The position numbers and the translations under genes are program-made. A DNA stretch of 64,000 bases from CALAGB01 sp963713965 (GTDB lineage Bacteria; Chloroflexota; Chloroflexia; Thermomicrobiales; Thermomicrobiaceae): NCBI GenBank assembly GCA_963713965.1, contig OY970217.1, forward strand, positions 124,001-188,000, read 5' to 3'. A model generated the notes under the pieces. The model saw only the letters and a program-made list of their open reading frames with translations, searched no databases and was not told the DNA's origin. Positions 9,505-19,355 of the stretch are shown in pieces; the stretch's first letter is position 1; each line of letters begins with the position of its first letter.

Positions 9505-10420
9505 AGTCGTTGCGATCGGCAGTATCAACACCGACTTCGTGGTTCGCACGCGTCGATTTCCGGTTCCGGGTGAGACCATCGCCGGCGAGTCCTTCGACAT
9601 CTTCGGTGGTGGCAAGGGAGCTAACCAGGCGATCGCCGCGGCGCGCCTTGGCGCTGCCGTCACGTTCTTCGGCGCCGCGGGCGAAGATGCCAACAGTGAC
9701 CAGCGAGTTGCGGATCTGGAGCGCGAAGGCATCGACGTCACCAACGTGATGCGAACTGACGGCTACGGCGGCGTCGCCGTGATCGAAGTCGATTCGACGA
9801 CTGGCGAAAACACGATTGTTCTGGTGCCTGGCGCCAATGCCGCGGTGACGTCCGTACGAGTTGAGGATAGCTTTGTTGCCTCGTGCCGGTCGGGAGATAT
9901 CGTCTCGCTTCAGCTCGAGGTTCCACTGGATACGGTGCTAATGTCGATGACGCTGGGACGGCGTGCCGGTGCACGAACCGTGCTGAACGCAGCTCCGTTC
10001 ACGCCGATGGTCACCTCGATGTTGAATCTTGTGGACGTCCTTATCGTCAATGAGATTGAAGCCGGTCAGTTTCTCGAGACGGGACCCATCGCAGTGGAGC
10101 ATGCCCGTGATGCGGCTCACCGTCTGAGATCGATTGGCATTCGAGACGCGGTGGCTATCACGCTCGGCGCGCGGGGCGTATGGCTGCTCGACGATTCAGT
10201 TGACGAGCTCCTCCCCGCACCGACGGTGACCGCTGTGGACACCACGGGTGCCGGAGACGCGTTCTGCGGAGCAGTTTGCGCCTGGCTGGCGCGCGGCGAA
10301 TCGCACCTTAGTGCGGTGAAGGCCGGGGTGGTTGCAGGTGCCCTGGCGGTACAAAGACAGGGTGCGCAGCCCTCCCTCCCGACCGTCAAAGAGGTGAATG
10401 CGCTTCTCTTGGACACCTGA
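9494..10420 (+). CDS. rbsK: Ribokinase-like PfkB-family carbohydrate kinase
   Basis: 308 residues, standard for ribokinase. It phosphorylates a sugar, probably ribose at O5, using ATP. The N-terminal signature GSINTDFVVRTRRFPVPGET and the GGGKGANQAIAAARLGA glycine loop match RbsK. The C-terminal PfkB motif DTTGAGDAFCGA carries the catalytic Asp. Two adjacent ATG codons (9494 and 9497) are possible starts and no strong ribosome site discriminates them. It begins inside the transglutaminase gene. There is no ribose transporter or isomerase beside it, so the substrate is inferred from motifs only. Confidence 0.85.
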   Translation: MMSKVVAIGSINTDFVVRTRRFPVPGETIAGESFDIFGGGKGANQAIAAARLGAAVTFFGAAGEDANSDQRVADLEREGIDVTNVMRTDGYGGVAVIEVDSTTGENTIVLVPGANAAVTSVRVEDSFVASCRSGDIVSLQLEVPLDTVLMSMTLGRRAGARTVLNAAPFTPMVTSMLNLVDVLIVNEIEAGQFLETGPIAVEHARDAAHRLRSIGIRDAVAITLGARGVWLLDDSVDELLPAPTVTAVDTTGAGDAFCGAVCAWLARGESHLSAVKAGVVAGALAVQRQGAQPSLPTVKEVNALLLDT

Positions 10421-10501
10421 GAATTCGGATGTCTGTTCAGATCCTTCAGCAGCACTCATCCCACAAACCGGTCCTTCCCATTCACTCTCGTTCCAAACAA
10501 A

Positions 10502-10532
10502 AACGGCCGAGGGAAAGCCCCTCGGCCGTTTG
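10502..10532. terminator. Bidirectional terminator between the kinase and hppA
   Basis: A perfect 13-bp stem (AAACGGCCGAGGG / CCCTCGGCCGTTT) with loop AAAGC lies between convergent genes. On the minus strand it is followed by TTTTTGTTTGG, a good U-tract. On the plus strand the U-tract is only TTT. Confidence 0.85.
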
Positions 10533-10561
10533 AACTATCCATGTGATCGTTGGTCGGCGGA

Positions 10562-12634
10562 TTACCAGCTCAGGGCCACCACCAAGAGGAGTGCCACGAT
10601 GTTCACGATCTTAATCATCGGGTTGATGGCTGGGCCAGCGGTGTCCTTGTATGGATCGCCGACCGTGTCGCCGGTTACCGATGCCTGATGGGCGAAGCTG
10701 CCTTTGCCCCCGTAGGCACCAGCCTCGATGCTCTTCTTGGCATTGTCCCAGGCAGCGCCGCCGGTCGTCATTGAGATCGCAACGAAGAGTCCCGTAACGA
10801 TCGATCCAATCAGCAGTCCGCCCACGGCCTCTTTGCCGAGCGTGATACCGATGACGATTGGCGTCAGGACAGGAAGGAGCGCCGGCACCATCATCTCGCG
10901 CAACGCGCGACGTGTGACGATGTCCACGGCCCGACCGTATTCGGGTTTGGCGGTGCCTTCGAGGATGCCCGGGATCTCCTTGAACTGGCGCCGAACCTCC
11001 TGGACCACCGAGCTTCCGGCACGTCCGACCGCGTCCATCAACATCGATCCAAAGAAGTAGGGGAGCAGCCCACCGACCAGGAGTCCGATTACGACGTTCG
11101 GATTTCGTAGATCGAAGCTGATCGTCCCGGAGATCTCAAGGAAGTACGACGCAAACAGCACCAGGGCTGCGAGGCCAGCGGAGCCAATAGCGTACGCCTT
11201 GGTGATCGCTTTGGTCGTGTTTCCGACTGCGTCGAGTTCGTCGGTGACGTCGCGAACCTCCTCGGGTAGTTCGGCCATTTCGGCGATGCCGCCGGCGTTG
11301 TCGGTAATCGGGCCGAAGGAGTCGATCGCGACGATGATGCCAGTCATTGAAAGCATTGCCATGGCGGCGACGGCGATTCCGTACAGCCCGGTACTGGCAT
11401 CGCCCGACTGCGAAGTCAGGTTATATGCCGTGTAAATCGCTGCCGAGATGAGAAGTATCGGCAGGGCGGTGGAGCGCATCGAAACGCCGAGGCCGGCAAT
11501 GATGTTTGTGCCGTGTCCGGACTCGGACGCGTCCGCGATCTGTTTGACCGGCGAGTACTTCATTGAGGTGTAGTACTCGGTAATGAGGACGAAGCCCAGT
11601 GTGACGGCGATTCCGATGAGGGCCGCGAAGAAGAGTTTGAGCGATCCTGAGAGCGCGAAACTCGCCTTGTACATGGTGATCGACGCGCCGTTGATCTTGC
11701 CGTTGTCGTTCATGATCCAGTAGGTGAGTGGATAGAACGCCGCCGCCGCCAGCACGATAGCCGATATGAGTCCTTTGTACAGCGCCCGCATGATGGACCC
11801 GCTGGAGTCGATCCGCACGAAGAAGGTGCCGATAATCGATGAGACGATCGACGCGGCGCCGATTACCAACGGAAAGACGACCGCAAGCTCATTTTTGAAG
11901 ACCAGATGACCGAGGAGCATAGCCGCTACGGAGGTGACCGCGTAGGTCTCAAACAGGTCTGCAGCCATGCCAGCGCAGTCGCCGACGTTGTCTCCCACGT
12001 TGTCGGCGATGACGCCGGGATTTCGCGGGTCGTCTTCGGGGATACCAGCCTCAACCTTGCCAACCAAGTCCGTTCCGACGTCCGCGGCTTTGGTGTAGAT
12101 GCCTCCACCGATGCGGGCGAAGACGGAAATCAAACTCCCGCCGAACCCAAGACCGACGAGAGGGGCGGTGTCACGAACGATAGCGTAGAAGACGGAGACA
12201 GAGAGGAGCCCAAGACCGACGACGAAGAGTCCGGTGACGCTACCGCCACGGAACGCTACCGAAAGCGCGGGTCCAAGCCCCTTGCGCGCGGCTTCCGCGG
12301 TGCGAATGTTTGAGCGAACCGCGACGCTCATCCCGACGAAGCCGGCCGTGGCCGAGGCCGAGGCCCCGATCAGAAATCCGATCGCCGTACTGATGTCGAG
12401 TGCGACGGCCAGGATAATCGCCACAACGACGGCAACGATCGCGACCAGTTGGTACTGTCGACGCATGTACGCGCTGGCACCCTCTTGGATCGCCGAGGCG
12501 ATCTCCTGCATGCGGTCGTTCCCATTTGGCTGGGATATCACCCAACGCACCAGGAGCGCGCCGTAAATCAGCGCCACGGCGCCGGCGGCAATCGCCACTG
12601 TCAGCGCAACTGCTACCGTGTTCGAATCGGACAC
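10562..12634 (-). CDS. hppA: Membrane-bound proton-translocating pyrophosphatase, K+-independent type
   Basis: 690 residues, about 16 predicted helices. Hydrolyses PPi in the cytoplasm and pumps ions across the membrane. The substrate loop DVGTDLVGKVEAGIPEDDPRN and the acidic motif DNVGDNVGDCAGMAADLFE are intact, as is the C-terminal AWDNAKKSIE...DTVGDPYKDTAGP. Lys475 sits in GNTTKAITK. That position is Ala in K+-dependent enzymes and Lys in K+-independent ones, so a potassium-independent H+ pump is expected. The GTG start at 12634 follows GGAGTGGAGG. It stands alone, 260 bases downstream of the cytochrome oxidase operon on the same strand. Confidence 0.95.
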   Translation of the reverse strand: MSDSNTVAVALTVAIAAGAVALIYGALLVRWVISQPNGNDRMQEIASAIQEGASAYMRRQYQLVAIVAVVVAIILAVALDISTAIGFLIGASASATAGFVGMSVAVRSNIRTAEAARKGLGPALSVAFRGGSVTGLFVVGLGLLSVSVFYAIVRDTAPLVGLGFGGSLISVFARIGGGIYTKAADVGTDLVGKVEAGIPEDDPRNPGVIADNVGDNVGDCAGMAADLFETYAVTSVAAMLLGHLVFKNELAVVFPLVIGAASIVSSIIGTFFVRIDSSGSIMRALYKGLISAIVLAAAAFYPLTYWIMNDNGKINGASITMYKASFALSGSLKLFFAALIGIAVTLGFVLITEYYTSMKYSPVKQIADASESGHGTNIIAGLGVSMRSTALPILLISAAIYTAYNLTSQSGDASTGLYGIAVAAMAMLSMTGIIVAIDSFGPITDNAGGIAEMAELPEEVRDVTDELDAVGNTTKAITKAYAIGSAGLAALVLFASYFLEISGTISFDLRNPNVVIGLLVGGLLPYFFGSMLMDAVGRAGSSVVQEVRRQFKEIPGILEGTAKPEYGRAVDIVTRRALREMMVPALLPVLTPIVIGITLGKEAVGGLLIGSIVTGLFVAISMTTGGAAWDNAKKSIEAGAYGGKGSFAHQASVTGDTVGDPYKDTAGPAINPMIKIVNIVALLLVVALSW

Positions 12635-12897
12635 AGACCCTCCACTCCCCGAACATCCGCCGTGACCGCCAGGGCCCCGTCGGGATCACATCGAAATACG
12701 CGACCGACTTGGGTGTTTCTCACACACACAAAGATGCGCGGAACCCTGATTTTGAAAGCCCGGCGCTCCGCGCGACAAATATTACCTTGTTTTGACCTCA
12801 CGAACGCCGTTCAACACTATGTTCTCGAAATGGTGCGAGTAGCAAACGGCGAGACTGCTCAACTAGCCTATCTGCTGGCCGCGCTGACGAATCGCGA

Positions 12898-13200
12898 TCA
12901 AAAGTTCCCGAAGAGAGCGATCATCACCAGCATGATCGAAAGCCCCACCGTCAAACCGCCTGCAAATACGAGGGTCAAGAGACGGGAATCGAACTTCAAA
13001 TGCATGTAATAGCCGACGACCAGCACGAACTTCACCGCCATCAAGACGAGCAGGACCAAGGTGATCAGGAGGACCGGCGCGTCGATATAGTATGTCGCGA
13101 CCTCGATGATCGTGAAGATGGCCAGAAAGACCGCTAGTTTGATGTATGTCGATGGTTCTGGATACGAGTGGACGACCTCTGAACCCGAGTCTGAACTCAT
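12898..13200 (-). CDS. ctaF: Cytochrome c oxidase subunit IV (prokaryotic type)
   Basis: 100 residues with three membrane helices, matching the small prokaryotic COX4 family that stabilises the oxidase. A short polar N-terminus is followed by helices near residues 22-40, 45-65 and 75-98. The conserved stretch LMAVKFVLVVGYYMHLKFD is visible. I chose the ATG at 13200, which follows GAGAGGAACGGGG, over an in-frame GTG 21 bases upstream. Last gene of the ctaC-D-E-F operon, 70 bases after ctaE. No terminator hairpin with a U-tract is evident after it. Confidence 0.85.
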   Translation of the reverse strand: MSSDSGSEVVHSYPEPSTYIKLAVFLAIFTIIEVATYYIDAPVLLITLVLLVLMAVKFVLVVGYYMHLKFDSRLLTLVFAGGLTVGLSIMLVMIALFGNF

Positions 13201-13270
13201 GTTTCCCCGTTCCTCTCTCACGAATTCGGATGCGATGCCGCGGCGCAGTCAACGTCGCGGCACTCATGAG

Positions 13271-13885
13271 CTACGGCTTGTACGGGATCAGATAGACCAC
13301 CGCGAAGATGATGATCCAGACGATATCGACGAAGTGCCAGTACAGTGCCACGATCTCCGGCATCTCGCCACGAGAAGGGGGGATCTGCCCGCGCTTCGAC
13401 ATCACCCAGAGCGTCAGAAGCCAGATGACGCCGATCCCTACGTGCGTTCCGTGAAAGCCGGTCAACACAAAGAACGTTGATCCAAACAAGCTACTGTGGA
13501 GCGTGAGTCCCTCGTGGTAGAACGTCGTGAATTCGTAGAACTGTCCGCCCAGGAAAAGGAGCCCTAGTCCGGCGGTTGCCAGCAACCAGATACGGAACGC
13601 TCGCTCATTGCCGCGGTGCAAATAGGTGAGGGCGAGCACGATCGCGAGGCTGCTGAGGAGCAGCTCGGCCGCACTGACTGAGGTGTACGGAATGTCCCAC
13701 AAGCTTTGCGGGGTCGGACCGCCTGTCGCGTGACCGCGATAGACCATGTAGGTCATGATGAGGGATCCGAAGAACATGCAGTCGGATGCAAGGAACGCCC
13801 ACATCATCAGCTTATTGTGCGAGATCCCGGTCGAAGTCGCGTGCGTTTCGGCGGGATGCTCCCCGACGTGCACTGCCTGACTCAA
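13271..13885 (-). CDS. ctaE: Cytochrome c oxidase subunit III
   Basis: 204 residues with five membrane helices, the short bacterial form. The signature segments FLASDCMFFGSLIMTY and LTGFHGTHVGIGVIW are present, as is the C-terminal YWHFVDIVWI, where His is part of the conserved subunit III motif. The best start is TTG at 13885, which gives MSQAVHV. It lies 9 bases after AAGGAAGGA. An ATG just upstream is out of frame and opens only a three-codon ORF whose stop overlaps this TTG. Lies 31 bases after ctaD. Confidence 0.93.
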   Translation of the reverse strand: MSQAVHVGEHPAETHATSTGISHNKLMMWAFLASDCMFFGSLIMTYMVYRGHATGGPTPQSLWDIPYTSVSAAELLLSSLAIVLALTYLHRGNERAFRIWLLATAGLGLLFLGGQFYEFTTFYHEGLTLHSSLFGSTFFVLTGFHGTHVGIGVIWLLTLWVMSKRGQIPPSRGEMPEIVALYWHFVDIVWIIIFAVVYLIPYKP

Positions 13886-13916
13886 GCGCTCATTCCTTCC
13901 TTGCTACACGTCCGCA

Positions 13917-15785
13917 TCAGTGGTTCGGCTCGAACGACCAGCCGAAGAGGCTGAACGTCAGCACGAGGACCCCGCCGCCAGTGACGTACCAGGAGGCGGC
14001 CGTTCCCTGTCCGTGTAGGACCATTCCGATTGCCATCACAACCAGACCAGCAGCGGCCGTCAGCGGGAAGTAAGACGACGGCGGCAGGTGGATCCCGCGC
14101 GCTCGGTTCGGATCCGGATACAGATTCTCTTCGCCGACCTGCTGCGCTTCTTCGGAGCCACCATACTTCTGCTCCCAGAACGCATCACGTGAGTGGACCG
14201 TCGGGACAACCGCAAAGTTGTATACCGGCGGCGGCGATGGGATTGACCACTCGAGCGTTCGACCGTCCCATGGATCGGCTGGCGCGATTTCGCCGGAGCG
14301 CAGAGATTTGATGATGTTGTAGGCGAAGAGCAGTACGGCGGCCCCCAGGATGAATGCGCCTACTGTCTCGAATGCGTTCCAGAAGTTCCAACCCATGTTG
14401 TCGGGATACGTATATATGCGCCGCGGCATTCCGTCGATGCCAAGGAAGTGCATCGGGAAGAACGTCATGTTGAACGCAATCAACGTTATCCAGAAGTGGA
14501 TCTGGCCGAGTCGATCGTCGAGCATTCGGCCGAAAATCTTCGGGAACCAGTAGTAGATGGCACCAAAGATTGCCATGATCGAGCCACCGAACAGGACGTA
14601 GTGGAAGTGGGCGACGACGAAGTAGCTATCCGTCTGCCAGTAGTCGACCGGAACCGAAGCGTGCATGACACCACTGATTCCGCCAATGGTGAACATGCCG
14701 ACGAACCCGGCCGCGTATAAAAGCGGCGTCTTGATGGCGATCGATCCGCCCCAGAGTGTCCCAAGCCAGTTGAAGATCTTCACGCCGGTCGGAATGGCGA
14801 TGAGCATCGTCGTGGTGGCGAAGACCGAGTTTGGGACTGGCCCGAGTCCAACGGCAAACATGTGGTGCGCCCACACGCCGAAGGAGAGGAAGCCGATGGC
14901 CACGCCGGAGTAGACCACGAACGGGTAGCCGAACAGGGGCTTGCGAGCAAACGTCGGGAGGATCTCGGAAACCATTCCCATTGGCGGCAGGATCAGGATG
15001 TAAACCTCCGGATGACCGAAGATCCAGAAGAGGTGCTGCCACAGCACGACCGAGGCACCGGCAGTCGGCTCGAAGAAGAGGGTGCCGAAGTAGCGGTCGA
15101 ACATCAGCTCGATGAGACCAACCGTCAACGACGGGAAGGCCAGGAGCAACAGAACCGAAGTAACGAACGTCATCCACGTGAAGACCGGCATGCGCATCAG
15201 GCGCATCCCCGGTGCTCGCATGTTGACGATAGTCACGAAGAAATTCAGTGCAGACGCGAGCGACGCAATGCCGAGCACCTGCAGACCGAAGATCCAAAAG
15301 TCGACGTTCAGCCCGGGTGAATACGTGAGAGTCGTCAGGTTGGCATAGCCGAACCAGCCGGCGTCAGGGGCCGCACCGAAGAGGAAGCTACTCAGCAGCA
15401 ACAATGCTCCGAAGAGGAACGCCCAGTAGCTGAATGCGTTCAGGCGCGGGAATGCAACGTCACGAGCGCCGATCTGCAGCGGGATCATGAAGTTGAAGAA
15501 CGCCGCGTTCAACGGCATGACCACGAGGAAGATCATGATCGTGCCGTGCATGGTAAAGACCTGGTTGTACGTGTCGGCAGTGAGCACTGAGTTGTTCGGC
15601 ACAGCCAGCTGTGTGCGAATCAGCAGGGCGAGGAGGCCGCCGATCAAGAAGAAGATCAGCGACGTCATCATGTACAGAATGCCGATGCGCTTGTGGTCGA
15701 CGGTGGTTAACCAGTCCCAAAGAACTGAGCGCTCGTACTGGACCTCGCGTTGAGTAATTGCGACTTGCGCTTGCGCCTGCGCCAC
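13917..15785 (-). CDS. ctaD: Cytochrome c oxidase subunit I
   Basis: About 622 residues. Catalytic subunit holding heme a and the heme a3-CuB centre, coupling O2 reduction to proton pumping. GHPEVYI supplies the CuB His, the D-channel Glu and the cross-linked Tyr of type A1 oxidases. HHMF provides the two further CuB histidines, and VAHFHYVLFGG the heme ligands. The C-terminus carries an extra polar stretch and two further helices beyond the 12-helix core, as is common in caa3-type enzymes. The start is uncertain: GTG at 15785 follows AGGGGG, while an in-frame TTG lies at 15812. Confidence 0.95.
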   Translation of the reverse strand: MAQAQAQVAITQREVQYERSVLWDWLTTVDHKRIGILYMMTSLIFFLIGGLLALLIRTQLAVPNNSVLTADTYNQVFTMHGTIMIFLVVMPLNAAFFNFMIPLQIGARDVAFPRLNAFSYWAFLFGALLLLSSFLFGAAPDAGWFGYANLTTLTYSPGLNVDFWIFGLQVLGIASLASALNFFVTIVNMRAPGMRLMRMPVFTWMTFVTSVLLLLAFPSLTVGLIELMFDRYFGTLFFEPTAGASVVLWQHLFWIFGHPEVYILILPPMGMVSEILPTFARKPLFGYPFVVYSGVAIGFLSFGVWAHHMFAVGLGPVPNSVFATTTMLIAIPTGVKIFNWLGTLWGGSIAIKTPLLYAAGFVGMFTIGGISGVMHASVPVDYWQTDSYFVVAHFHYVLFGGSIMAIFGAIYYWFPKIFGRMLDDRLGQIHFWITLIAFNMTFFPMHFLGIDGMPRRIYTYPDNMGWNFWNAFETVGAFILGAAVLLFAYNIIKSLRSGEIAPADPWDGRTLEWSIPSPPPVYNFAVVPTVHSRDAFWEQKYGGSEEAQQVGEENLYPDPNRARGIHLPPSSYFPLTAAAGLVVMAIGMVLHGQGTAASWYVTGGGVLVLTFSLFGWSFEPNH

Positions 15786-15852
15786 TACCGACCCCCTATC
15801 CCGGTGCGACAAATCACGACGTTCGCCGATCGATCATCACGATTCGAAGCCG

Positions 15853-16896
15853 TCATTTGAGCGTCTCCAGGTAATGTGCGACCGCGTCTGCCTGTGCCTG
15901 TGTGAGGCCGAGCTTCGGCATCTTGGTGCCCGGCTTGATCGATGGTGGGTCGTGAACCCACTTCGAGATGTTGGCCTCAGTTTGAGTCAGCACGCCACCG
16001 GCAATGATGCCGCGACTCCCGACGTGCGTCAGGTTTGGTCCGATCGTGCCCGCGGCCGTCTGACCGTTGACTTGTGGACCATTGATCGTGTGGCAGCCGA
16101 CGCAGCCAGCGCTAAAGAAGACCTGCTGGCCCTGTTGGGCGAGTTGGTCGTTGCCGACATCCGCCGCAGGCTGCTGCATTTTCGCGATCCAGGCGTTGAA
16201 ATCGTCTTGTGATTCAACGACCACGTCGAACTTCATGTTGGCGTGTTGTGCCCCGCAGAATTCAGCACATTGGCCGGAAAACGTCCCGATCTCCTCAGCC
16301 GTGAATGACAAGTGGTTGTGTTGGTTCGGGACGACGTCCTGCTTGCCAGCCAGTCTTGGAACCCAGAAGCTATGAATCACATCGGCGCTGGCAAGATCGA
16401 CTTCGACCTTAGTTCCGACCGGGATGTGCATCTCGTCCGCAACGACGACTTTCTGATCCGGATAATCGAACTCCCACCACCATTGATGCCCGACAACCTG
16501 AACGGTCAGAGCACCTGGCCCTGGCTTCTTGGCAAAATCGGCGATCGTTGTGAGTGTTGGGACCGCGATGACGGCCAGAATGATCGCCGGCATGATTGTC
16601 CAGGCGATCTCGAGCTTCGTGTTGCCGTGAGTTGGAACGGGAGCAGGTTGATTTGGACGACGTCGGAAACGAATAACGGCGTAAATCAATACGCCCTGAA
16701 CGATGATAAAGACCACCACCGACGCCCAGAAGATCGGAACAAATAGATCCCAAATCTTCCGCATATTGTCGCCAGCGGGATCATTGACTGATTGCGGGTG
16801 TCCTCCGTAGAGGCTGCACCCACCCAGGACGAAGACGAGCAACCCTGCTCCTGCGACCATCAGGGCGCGCTTGAATCGGCCAGACCCTCTCGCCAT
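15853..16896 (-). CDS. ctaC: Cytochrome c oxidase subunit II fused to cytochrome c (caa3 type)
   Basis: 347 residues. The N-terminal lipoprotein signal ends in VLGGC (Cys27). Two membrane helices follow, then the cupredoxin domain with the CuA site CAEFCGAQHANM and the aromatic patch HQWWWEFDY. The C-terminal 95 residues form a class I cytochrome c with heme motif CVGCH and distal Met in TKMPKLG. This makes the enzyme a caa3 oxidase with its own cytochrome c donor. The ATG follows GGGAGG. First gene of the operon, behind the promoter at 17010-17037. Confidence 0.96.
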   Translation of the reverse strand: MARGSGRFKRALMVAGAGLLVFVLGGCSLYGGHPQSVNDPAGDNMRKIWDLFVPIFWASVVVFIIVQGVLIYAVIRFRRRPNQPAPVPTHGNTKLEIAWTIMPAIILAVIAVPTLTTIADFAKKPGPGALTVQVVGHQWWWEFDYPDQKVVVADEMHIPVGTKVEVDLASADVIHSFWVPRLAGKQDVVPNQHNHLSFTAEEIGTFSGQCAEFCGAQHANMKFDVVVESQDDFNAWIAKMQQPAADVGNDQLAQQGQQVFFSAGCVGCHTINGPQVNGQTAAGTIGPNLTHVGSRGIIAGGVLTQTEANISKWVHDPPSIKPGTKMPKLGLTQAQADAVAHYLETLK

Positions 16897-17009
16897 GATC
16901 CTCCCTGCTCATCTCGTCGTGTGAATGAGGCTCCCCCCGCCCCAATTCAGGCCACAACAAAAATACCGGCGACTGTGCTACTACGGTATCCCGGGGCTGT
17001 CACGAGTTT

Positions 17010-17037
17010 GTTATACCACCCTATCAGTCATTGACAA
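17010..17037 (-). promoter_or_regulatory. Promoter of the ctaCDEF operon
   Basis: On the minus strand, TTGTCA (17032-17037), a 16-base spacer and TATAAC (17010-17015) lie in order, with TG one base before the -10. Both boxes match the consensus at 5 of 6 positions. It lies 114 bases upstream of ctaC. Confidence 0.7.
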
Positions 17038-17282
17038 TCCCGTCACGGGGGCAATCCTGTCGGGAGTTTTCCGGCATTCTCCCGCATGTCGTCAACCCAG
17101 CGAAAGATGCTGGTCTGTATCATGCCGTTACGGTCGCGGGTTTTTCGTTCGGCGAATCTCGATTACTATATGAAGAGTCCAACAGGGAGTGGGCAGGCGG
17201 ATTTCCGTGTTTTGACGGGCTACGTACTGCCGGAGGGCGCACATCGCGCCCCAATTCATACGAACTCAGGAAGGAGCCTGTA
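17038..17282 (+). other. Leader region upstream of acetyl-CoA synthetase
   Basis: This is the acs side of the divergent gap 16897-17282. It contains small hairpins (CCAGC/GCTGG near 17096-17113, GGGCGC/GCGCCC at 17235-17251) and weak promoter-like strings. TTGACA at 17031-17036 lacks a good -10, and TACTAT at 17164-17169 lacks a good -35. The reading frame of acs stays open through this stretch, but only the ATG at 17283 has a good ribosome site. No known riboswitch is recognised. Confidence 0.4.
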
Positions 17283-19250
17283 ATGTCGGTTGATCCGACC
17301 GGAATGATCGAGGGCCTACTTACAGAATCCCGTCGCTATCCGCCGCCACCGGAATTTGCGGCGAAGGCGAACGTCAACGATCCGGAAATCTACAAGCGGG
17401 CTCTCGACGATCCGGAAGGATTCTGGGCGTCCGTCGCGGAGAACCTCGATTGGGACAAGAAATGGGATACGGTCCTGGAGTGGGATCCACCCAAGGTCTC
17501 CTGGTTCACCGGTGGCAAGCTCAACGTCTCATATAACTGCGTTGATCGACATCTCAAGAGCTGGCGCAAGACCAAAGCAGCACTGATCTGGGAAGGCGAA
17601 GCTGGCGACGAGCGCATTTTGACCTATCAGGACCTCTATCGCGAGGTCAATCGCACGGCGCTTATGCTCAAGTCACTGGGCGTGAAAAAGGGCGACCGCG
17701 TCGCGGTTTATCTCCCCATGATCCCCGAGCTCGCGATCATCTTGCTGGCCTGCGCGCGAATCGGCGCGCCACACTCGGTGGTCTTTGGTGGATTTAGCCC
17801 TGATTCGCTGGCGGACCGCATCAACGACTGCGGCGCCAAGGTCCTGATCACGGCCGATGGCGGATTCCGTCGTGGCAACGTGGTAGCACTCAAGGACAAT
17901 GCCGACAAAGCGTTGGAGAGCGCGCCGGTTGTAGAGCACGTCGTGGTCGTGGAGCGAGTTGGGCGCCACGTTCACCCAATTCACATGCAGAGTGGACGCG
18001 ATGTCTGGTGGCACGAGGCGGTCGATCAGGTCAAAGAGACCTACTGTCCGCCCGAGATGGTCGATTCCGAGCATCCCCTCTACATCCTCTATACGTCAGG
18101 CACTACGGGCAAACCCAAGGGAGTGTTGCACACGACCGCCGGCTATCTTGTCGGAGCTTATGCGACCAGCAAATGGGTGCTCGACCTCAAAGACGACGAC
18201 GTGTATTGGTGCTCGGCCGACATCGGCTGGGTCACGGGACATAGCTACATCGTCTACGGCCCGCTCGCCAATGGCGCGACGTCGGTCATGTTCGAGGGGA
18301 CGCCAGACTACCCAGATCGCGACCGCTTCTGGGACATCGTGGAACGGCGTGCCGTGTCCGTCTTCTACACAGCTCCGACCGCCATTCGCGGGTTCATGCG
18401 CTGGGGCACTGAGTACCCGGAGAAGCACGATCTATCGAGCCTGCGGCTGCTGGGTACGGTGGGTGAGCCGATAAATCCGGAGGCCTGGATCTGGTATCAC
18501 GAGCACATCGGAGGCGAGAAGTGCCCGATCGTCGATACCTGGTGGCAAACCGAGACGGGCGCCATGATGATTTCGGGTCTGCCGGGAATCACCACGATGA
18601 AGCCGGGCTCCGCGACCACGCCGTTACCAGGCATCGAGCCGGACGTGGTCGACGACCAAGGAAACGCCGTGCAAAACGGCCAGGGCGGCTATCTTGTCAT
18701 GCGACGCCCGTGGCCGTCGATGTTCCGTACGATATGGGGTGACTGGGACCGCTACGTCCATACCTATTTCAACAAATACGGACCTTCAGTCTACGTCACC
18801 GGTGATGGCGCGAAGCGGGACGAGGACGGTTATTTCTGGCTGCTCGGACGCGTCGACGACGTGCTTAACGTTGCCGGACATCGTCTCGGCACGATGGAGC
18901 TCGAGAGCGCCCTGGTGAGTCATCCATCGGTGGCCGAAGCAGCGGTTATCGGAGTGTCGCACGAGCTGAAAGGCCAGGCCGTGGCAGCGTTCGTCACGCC
19001 GCGCGGAAACGTCACGCCCGGACCGGAGCTTGCCGAAGAGCTACGTCAGCACGTCGCCGATAAGATCGGGCCGATCGCTCGGCCCGATCGCATCTACTTC
19101 ACGGCAGAGCTGCCCAAAACGCGTAGCGCCAAGATCATGCGTCGTCTGCTGCGTGACGTCGCCGAAGGACGAGTGATGGGCGATACCACTACGCTGACTG
19201 ATCCCGCGGTTCTGGACGAGATCAAGCGTCAATATGAGGAGTCTGAGTAG
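17283..19250 (+). CDS. acsA: Acetyl-CoA synthetase (AMP-forming)
   Basis: 655 residues, the typical length. Activates acetate to acetyl-CoA through acetyl-AMP in the cytoplasm. Motifs in order are YTSGTTGKPKG (phosphate loop), DTWWQTETG (acetate/adenine pocket), GDGAKRDEDGYFWLLGR (hinge) and the C-terminal PKTRSAKIMRR. The last carries the lysine that is reversibly acetylated in this family, although the usual PKTRSGK reads SAK here. The ATG at 17283 follows AGGAAGGAG. Monocistronic, ended by the hairpin at 19297-19324. Divergent from the oxidase operon. Confidence 0.95.
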   Translation: MSVDPTGMIEGLLTESRRYPPPPEFAAKANVNDPEIYKRALDDPEGFWASVAENLDWDKKWDTVLEWDPPKVSWFTGGKLNVSYNCVDRHLKSWRKTKAALIWEGEAGDERILTYQDLYREVNRTALMLKSLGVKKGDRVAVYLPMIPELAIILLACARIGAPHSVVFGGFSPDSLADRINDCGAKVLITADGGFRRGNVVALKDNADKALESAPVVEHVVVVERVGRHVHPIHMQSGRDVWWHEAVDQVKETYCPPEMVDSEHPLYILYTSGTTGKPKGVLHTTAGYLVGAYATSKWVLDLKDDDVYWCSADIGWVTGHSYIVYGPLANGATSVMFEGTPDYPDRDRFWDIVERRAVSVFYTAPTAIRGFMRWGTEYPEKHDLSSLRLLGTVGEPINPEAWIWYHEHIGGEKCPIVDTWWQTETGAMMISGLPGITTMKPGSATTPLPGIEPDVVDDQGNAVQNGQGGYLVMRRPWPSMFRTIWGDWDRYVHTYFNKYGPSVYVTGDGAKRDEDGYFWLLGRVDDVLNVAGHRLGTMELESALVSHPSVAEAAVIGVSHELKGQAVAAFVTPRGNVTPGPELAEELRQHVADKIGPIARPDRIYFTAELPKTRSAKIMRRLLRDVAEGRVMGDTTTLTDPAVLDEIKRQYEESE

Positions 19251-19296
19251 GGCGAGTAACGACCGTCAGGTCAGAAGGAACGCCTCTCGCCGGCAG

Positions 19297-19324
19297 AGAG
19301 CCCGACCAATTCTGGTCGGGCTCT
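19297..19324. terminator. Bidirectional terminator after acs
   Basis: A perfect 12-bp stem (AGAGCCCGACCA / TGGTCGGGCTCT) with loop ATTC lies between the convergent acs and cupin genes. The flanking T-tract is weak (GATTCATTT). Confidence 0.75.
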
Positions 19325-19355
19325 GATTCATTTCATGACCGTGCTCAATTACTGG

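Noticed and set aside
14626..15297. 223-residue open frame inside ctaD on the same strand
   Set aside because: An out-of-frame shadow of the oxidase gene, low-complexity Arg/Pro-rich.
17031..17282. N-terminal extension of acetyl-CoA synthetase
   Set aside because: The frame is open, but the only good ribosome site is just before the ATG at 17283, and the family starts there.
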